Of a stretch of 64,000 nucleotides of DNA, positions 57,751 to 64,000 are shown piece after piece. Source of the stretch: Sinohyriopsis cumingii. Its lineage: Eukaryota; Mollusca; Bivalvia; Unionida; Unionidae. The stretch spans positions 66,997,982 through 67,061,981 of the forward strand of contig CM068831.1 in NCBI GenBank assembly GCA_028554795.2, in the 5' to 3' direction. The number at the start of each line of letters is the position of its first letter. Within the stretch, counting starts at the first letter, position 1. Both the position numbers and the translations under genes were made by a program. Below the pieces are notes generated by a model, which had not been told where the DNA came from, ran no database searches, and worked only from the letters and a program-made list of their open reading frames with translations.

Positions 57751-58970
57751 TTGGGGTGGGGTGTTGAGTAGCAACAAAAAGTAAAGCAGTTTAAACATAC
57801 ATTGTTTGGTAAAATAACTAATCCTTTAATACAAGTATGCATTTTCTAAATTGTGCAAAAGACTACTGACATAGATATTAGAGTCTTTGCCAAGTTCCTT
57901 AGTACCAAACATTTTTCAACATCTATCAATACTTGTTTTGCAAGATATAAATAAACAATTACCCTCATTCTTGTCTGCCTTGTCTGAACTATGTGTACAG
58001 CTTGGTCAGCTCAGTGTTTAGGCTGCACAGCATGTCTTCCTCCTCTCCCCCACCTGGTTTTTCAACTTCTTGCTCCATGCCTCATCCTTCCTCTCCCTCT
58101 TGCTCTTAAAGGTCGCTCTAGAATTGAGCTTGAAAGTGAGCTGATTTAAGTCTATCTAATGAATTTTAATATGTAAATGTATTTCATAATTTGACAACTA
58201 ATATATTCATGATTGCTTATCAAACTTATAGGAATATAGAGCTAACTTTGGATCAGAAATTAATACATGAGAGGTTTTGATTTGATGGAAGTTTTTTTTG
58301 GGCTGGATCAGGTAAAGTGTTGGGTGGGGTGCGGATACAAAATTTAAAAAGGGCCCCTACTTTCCTCGAATGGGCACCAAAGCGAAGTTTGTGTCTATTT
58401 ACTCACTGTGCACAATACCCAATAAACGTGTGCAAGAATAAAGCTGTGGTCAAACTTAAGCTGACAAGTGACTGTAGGTTTGTGTGTGTGTACTTTTTTA
58501 TGATCTGGCCCCGAGTTTTGAACCTGGATTCCATATTCTAGTCGCAGATTTGTTTTAAAAACAAAAAGCTTATTTAAAACCTTGTGTATGTAAAGTATTA
58601 ACTTGGAGAAGCACACAAATTCTTTTCCGCTTTGTTTGAAACGTCAGAAAGGTGGGTGTTAGGGGTCCACTGGTGACAATCTGGTTAGAATTTATAAATT
58701 GATTAATGAAATTACTCAATTTTGAGCATTTTTAAATATCCCTGAGTGATGGGACGTGAGGGAGTACGGATTCTACTGGGCAAGAAATAGAGTGAGTACC
58801 TGTGGGTTTTCGCAATACTGTACAGAGCACGTCGATTTAAATTATTCTCGTACCACAAAAACTTTGAAATATAACTATAAAAGTAGTTCTACATACCTTT
58901 CATTGTTTCCTCTCAAAATTAAAATTAGAAAGGAAAAGGATAAGAAGAAAAGAACGAGATCAGAAGAAGA
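57751..58970. other. Unassigned, probably intron or exon fragments of the minus-strand gene
   Basis: At 58020-58127 the minus strand is GC-richer, with an acceptor-like CAATTCTAG and frames such as RPLRARGRGRMRHG or EVEKPGGGEEEDMLCSLNTE. No single frame stays open across it. It may be a damaged exon of the P2X7-domain gene. Confidence 0.35.
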
Positions 58971-59168
58971 TCGTACTCACCGTTGTTGACATTTTGGGCG
59001 GTCTCGTAGCGTGGTTGTGTTTTTCGTCGTCATCTTCAGTGTTTACAATGTGGCTTATAATTATGCAAATTTCGGTCACCTGAATTACGTGTGTTATTCA
59101 TTCGGGATCTGCCGATCACTGCCGAGCAGGATTTCAACATGGAGACGATAGATTCGTTACTCTACGTA
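58971..59168. promoter_or_regulatory. Candidate bidirectional promoter with two divergent first exons
   Basis: On the minus strand ATGTCAACAACG (58992-58981) ends at a perfect donor GTGAGT. On the plus strand ATGGAGACGATAGATTCGTT starts at 59139 and its exon ends at 59165 before GTAAGA. The 146 bp between the two ATGs is GC-richer, with CpGs and no TATA box. The minus-strand exon could be the start of the P2X7-domain gene whose last exon is at 52870. The plus-strand exon (METIDSLLY) would be followed by an intron into which the fibrinogen-type inverted repeat is inserted. Both calls rest on splice signals and base composition only. Confidence 0.4.
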
Positions 59169-59322
59169 AGAAGATTTCAGAGAGCTCGTATTTCATAAGG
59201 AGAACCCCTACGTACTTGATATTACCCCGGAAATGACTTTTAAATAGTATTTAATCAGTTGATATACATAAATGTCCCAACATTTTTGCAACAAAATTCA
59301 CCCTCAGCTGCACTATTGTGCC
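59169..59322. other. Unassigned, up to the edge of the inverted repeat
   Basis: No feature recognised. Confidence 0.45.
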
Positions 59323-59442
59323 TTTAAATGGAATCTACGGATCCACCAGTTTTGGAGAAAGAATAAGTTCGTATGCATATTGGGATATCATACATCCCTG
59401 ATATTTACAGACATGAAATTAAGGAGAAATGTTTCACATTAG
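59323..59442 (+). pseudogene. 3' end fragment of a fibrinogen-domain gene
   Basis: The plus strand reads LNGIYGSTSFGERISSYAY. After loss of one base near 59382, homology continues with YHTSL-type text and MKLRRNVSH before a stop at 59440. This is the last 40 residues of the fibrinogen domain, closest to the copy at 63306 (both end MKLRRNVSH). The rest of the domain is missing at a sharp break at 59323. It is the outer end of the inverted X block. Confidence 0.85.
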
Positions 59443-59642
59443 GAATGTAAAATATTATCAAGATATCACCAGAATCAAAACTATATGTATAAATAGGGTT
59501 CTTGAAAAGAAATAAAATAGGGTTCATGTTATCTGCGACCTTAGGAATGTAAAATATTATTAAGATATCACCAGAATCAAAACTATATGTATAAATAGGG
59601 TTCTTGAAAAGAAATAAAATAGGGTTCATGTTATCTGCGACC
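59439..59642. repeat. 102-bp tandem duplication
   Basis: Two units (59439-59540 and 59541-59642) start TTAGGAATGTAAAATATTAT and differ at one base. The length is a multiple of three, so a minus-strand open frame passes through with a repeated 34-residue segment. That frame has no other support as a gene. Confidence 0.95.
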
Positions 59643-60906
<1,264 letters not shown>

Positions 60907-61120
60907 ACTTTATTAGTTACTATCGATGTTGTGATTTGTGCTGTACTGCATGTTGTGTTTATTCTGTTGCACTTGTCTAAGATTATCACCCCATTATATA
61001 GCCAGGTGGTATTGACAATCAAGGATGAATTGCCATAACAAGACAGGTATGCGGTACTGTAAAGTTCCAGTAACGTGCTTCCAAATATTTGCGGAGAATC
61101 AAGGTGGGTAACTTTTGGAG

Positions 61121-61380
61121 CTGGAAAAACAACATTACTAGTTGCTTCAATAGTGTCATGATTCTTTAAAAGAATCTTAAATTAAGTTCTGCTATCATAT
61201 AAGTCATTCCAAGCCCTATATACATACAGGAAAAACACATTAATTCAAGTAAGCTATGCATAGATGTCACTTAGGCGATTCTGTCGCACAAAGTGATGTT
61301 AAAATCGAGATTTTATTGTTAGACTCTATAACTTCGCCTTGCTTCTTAATACAATCAGATATAACCAACTGGAACAAATA
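61121..61380. other. Unassigned linker, 5' flank of the second Ig exon
   Basis: Absent from the 9-kb copy, where the spacer follows the exon after about 40 bp. No feature seen. Confidence 0.5.
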
Positions 61381-61810
61381 TTGCAGAATGAAATAGGAGA
61401 CACTAAATAAAGATTAATCATGAAGAAATTAACATGGACAAACTATGAATCAGGAAGCTAATGAAATAGGAGAAACGGAATAAAGATTAATCATGAAGAA
61501 ATTAACATGGGCAAACTATGAATCAGGAAGCTAAATCACGATTGCACAACACTGAGCTGATAAGAGGGACACCTAAAGAAAACATCATATGTAATCATTT
61601 GGAAACAACAAGGCTTTGTATACGTATCTCATTAAAATGTGATCCTTCCTGACCACAAAACGCCTGAGTTCTGTCAAATCAACTATCCATACTCTAAATT
61701 TGTATTCATATAATATTACTGTACGAAATTTGTATTTAGTAATGAGAAATATGTAAATATTAGGCAATATTTTTATTATCTCTCTTATATGTCTATTTAA
61801 TCCTAAAATT
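61381..61810. repeat. Spacer duplicated at 9725-10110, with a 72-bp tandem duplication
   Basis: Close match to the first spacer. Units 61389-61460 and 61461-61532 (starting ATGAAATAGGAGA) are a 72-bp tandem duplication that the 9-kb copy lacks, so it arose after the blocks separated. Confidence 0.88.
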
Positions 61811-61952
61811 GTTATTGCCTAAGATGCGTCCACTGTAGTAAAGGCTGGATAAAAAGAAAAAACGTAAAGATAGAGAAACTTGGAGGTAGAAGATTTGATA
61901 ATAAGATCTATGAAAATAAGATGCAATATGACCATTCGTTTTAGAATGACTG

Positions 61953-62241
61953 ATGCAATTATAACGATACAATATGTTCCATTCAAAGAATTCTACAACA
62001 CATTGCAAGCGACATATCATTATATAGATCGGGAAGTGGTCTCTTAATATCAATATGGTGCATAGTGGTGTTAGCGAAACAAATTATACGAACGATGAAG
62101 CATTTAAATGATTTGGAACAAAGGTTTGCAATAGGCACAGGTACACTCAAGACGGAAGTGGAAAAAAAGACGTATGAATTAAGTGTTAGTCTTGATGAAA
62201 TTAAAAACGGCAGTAAGGTAAAAGAGATATTAAAAAATTGA
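61953..62241 (+). other. Open frame with hydrophobic segment and coiled-coil segment (block X, copy 3)
   Basis: The plus strand is open for 95 codons with no early ATG: NDTICSIQRILQHIASDISL, then SGLLISIWCIVVLAKQIIR (hydrophobic), then MKHLNDLEQRFAIGTGTLKT, EVEKKTYELSVSLDEIK, and a TGA at 62239. In the other X copies an acceptor CAG precedes the WC codons. Here it has become CAA (62049), so the frame may be read through instead of spliced, or the exon may be dead. The helical segment is recognisable in all four X copies, with frames intact in three. Confidence 0.4.
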
Positions 62242-63200
62242 ATCCAAGACGGAAAATGGGCTTAAATAAGGCTTATTAGTAACTTATTGTCTACTTGTTC
62301 CCCCCATCTAATGATTGAATCCATGACGATAAATGGGCTTCAAGAGTATTGCACTGTAAGTAAAAACGGGCGAATTGAAAATTAATGGACAAAATCAAAC
62401 ATTAGTCCCATGCTAAATGGAAATGACTCCAGTGTTATACTGCTTTAAATGTAAACTTGTAATTGATAATTTATTTCAAGTAATAAATGCGTTAATAGCT
62501 AATTTTGCAAGTGAACAACACTAAACAAAGAAATAAATAATCTATTTATTTTTAATTTGCGGATACATTTATGCTCATATATGTTGTGCTGAATGCAAGT
62601 CACGTTCTATAGATGAAGGAGATTGTCATTATAACAATAAAGCAAGATTGTTCACAATATTTGTCAATTTGGATGTTTACAATTTAAACCTTTAAACACT
62701 TACATACTCAACATATTTTAGACAAAACTCAGTGCCTTAAATTTATAGCGTAAAAGAAACGCATGTACAATGTATGGAAGAGAACTCCTTTTGAATCATT
62801 TTAACGTAACACAAAAGATGACGTCTTCAATCAGCGTCTGATATAAATATTAGAAGAAGTATCTACGTTCGTTCCTCTGAAATGATGCCTATAGCTTCAG
62901 TAGCAATTAAAACAGAAGAATCGATAAGTAACGGTTTAGCATTTTAAAATAAAAACAACAATGTATACGTTATTTGATTTTACTGCTGAAAAAATAAAAT
63001 TAGGCATAAAATAAATGAAGAATACATGGAAAATATCGGTTAAAATAGATATTCTCCATTTAGTAAAAAGAGAATTACAACTACGTCCAATTCAAATGCA
63101 ATAGGGACAACAAGTTTAATTAGTTTTACAAACTGATTATACCTGTTTCCATTTATGAGGAATGAATATTGATATGACTACTGCGGTTTATTTTAACACT
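62050..63200 (+). repeat. Block X, copy 3
   Basis: The most complete copy of X next to a fibrinogen domain. Landmarks are GGTGCATAGTGGTGTTAGCG, ACGGGCGAATTGAAAATTAA, CAAGATTGTTCACAATATTT and CAAACTGATTATACCTG. It forms the right arm of the inverted repeat with 59323-60878. Confidence 0.88.
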
Positions 63201-63305
63201 AAAGTCGCAAGTTACATGAGTCTAGATGACCACGATTATGTTCAAAACCCTTATTTATATAAATAAATTTCGATTCCAGCGATATCTTAATAATTTTTAT
63301 CTCTC

Positions 63306-64000
63306 TTAATGTGAAACATTCCTCCTTAATTTCATGTTTGCAAATATCAGGGATGTATGATATCCGCAATATGGATACGAACTTATTCCTTCTCCGAAAT
63401 CGGTGGATCCGTAGATTCCATTTAAGTTTGAATAATGGCAAGCACTGAACCACCTACCGTCTTTATATTGATTAGCACAATTTGTCGAATTTTCTGTGTC
63501 GTTGTACATATCTTTGGTGGTGACTTTCATAGCAGAATGAGAGGAGAAAGAGTCTCCCGTTGTTCCACTGTAGCCTTTTACGATGAGAAGATATCCACTA
63601 CTTTTTTCACCATCCGAGAAAGTTTCATACACAGCAATGCTTATATGCAGCCATGTTTATATGCAGCTGGTAATCGGCAGAGGCCGTGAGATCATTTATA
63701 TTGTCATTTTCCGAGCCAAACATTTCCATCCGGATCACCAAAACCTTCTATATAAACACCCCACTCTCGAAACAAATCAACATCTCCGCTGACTCTTCTC
63801 TGAATGACAGTCCATCTTCCGACGGCTGTACTCATGTCACATGCAACGTATATACCATTAGAATATTCTTTGGGATAAATAACGTAGCCTCCAGTCTTTC
63901 TTAAACCCATCTGATGAATGTCCTGGCAATCTCTTGGTTTTCCAAACTTGTCATTTTGTCATGTACATGAAGCGACGTTTTCGCAATAAGTTTGAGTAAG
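63306..64000 (-). pseudogene. Fibrinogen-related domain gene, broken, running off the window
   Basis: The minus strand keeps nearly the whole domain: MGLRKTGGYVIYPKEYSNGI, RWTVIQRRVSGDVDLFREWG and GFGDPDGNVWLG. It then has KSSGYLLIVKGYSGTTGDSF, CHYSNLNGIYGSTDFGEGIS and FANMKLRRNVSH. It has an in-frame TGA (63959-63961) where the gene at 35.5 kb has a Cys codon (Cys42 there). A one-base insertion near 63707 (TTTTCC for TTTCC) and a small deletion near 63640-63652 put the two halves in different frames. The calcium-site segment is altered (MYNDTEN). The N-terminus lies beyond 64000. Two independent disabling changes argue against sequencing error as the whole explanation. Confidence 0.9.

Overview
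The window looks like AT-rich nuclear DNA of an invertebrate animal, most likely a lophotrochozoan and plausibly a bivalve or other mollusc. The reasons are: split genes with GT/AG splice sites; several non-LTR retrotransposon lineages; tRNA-derived SINEs; a short repeat with a CAACAACAAC end that I remember as common in mollusc genomes; long (TA)n tracts; and a family of secreted fibrinogen-related (ficolin-like) proteins. Only one protein-coding gene is complete inside the window. Most of the rest is mobile-element debris, pseudogenes and segmental duplications.

Layout. 0-5.9 kb: minisatellites, a fragment of a large unrecognised mobile-element-type protein, and a Jockey-like reverse transcriptase relic. 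5.9-14.1 kb: SINEs, two immunoglobulin-like exons (7.2 and 9.5 kb), a copy of a recurring block 'X', and one copy of a palindrome-ended dispersed repeat (8.1-8.9 kb; its partner is inverted at 19.1-20.1 kb). 15.0-18.8 kb: a decayed ZNF862/hAT-like gene (minus) and a decayed SAM plus HECT ubiquitin-ligase-like gene (plus). 24.8-28.7 kb: a LINE, microsatellites, a short repeat, a DDE-type integrase pseudogene and Ig-like relics. 30.8-49.4 kb: nested segmental duplications (blocks V, Y, X, Z, W) that surround the complete fibrinogen-domain gene at 35.5-36.3 kb, plus an RTE-like LINE relic. 49.5-59.2 kb: a stretch that looks more like ordinary single-copy genes, with two possible promoters and first exons, one clean candidate exon at 51.6 kb, and a last exon (minus, 52.9 kb) for the C-terminal intracellular domain known from P2X7 receptors; a LINE with a (TA)n expansion sits inside it. 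59.3-64.0 kb: a large inverted repeat containing two broken fibrinogen-domain copies and a second Ig exon.

How it fits together. Fibrinogen-domain gene, Ig half-domain exon and coiled-coil exon recur in one duplicated unit (Ig exon - spacer - X block - fibrinogen gene - Z block). The unit is seen whole or in part at 9.5-11.8, 35.3-37.2, 41.0-42.1, 59.3-61.1 and 60.9-64.0 kb. Fibrinogen-related proteins are innate-immune lectins in molluscs, and in gastropods some carry Ig domains. The window therefore looks like part of an expanding and decaying immune-lectin cluster. In the 60.6-61.1 kb copy, an inversion joined the Ig exon to the coiled-coil exon through an (AAT)n tract that reads as poly-isoleucine. 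This leaves one open frame for Ig half-domain, hydrophobic helix and charged tail. That joint, and the replacement-rich divergence between the two Ig exons, are the most interesting points. Everything here was read by eye: repeat boundaries are approximate to tens of bases, and family names rest on remembered motifs.
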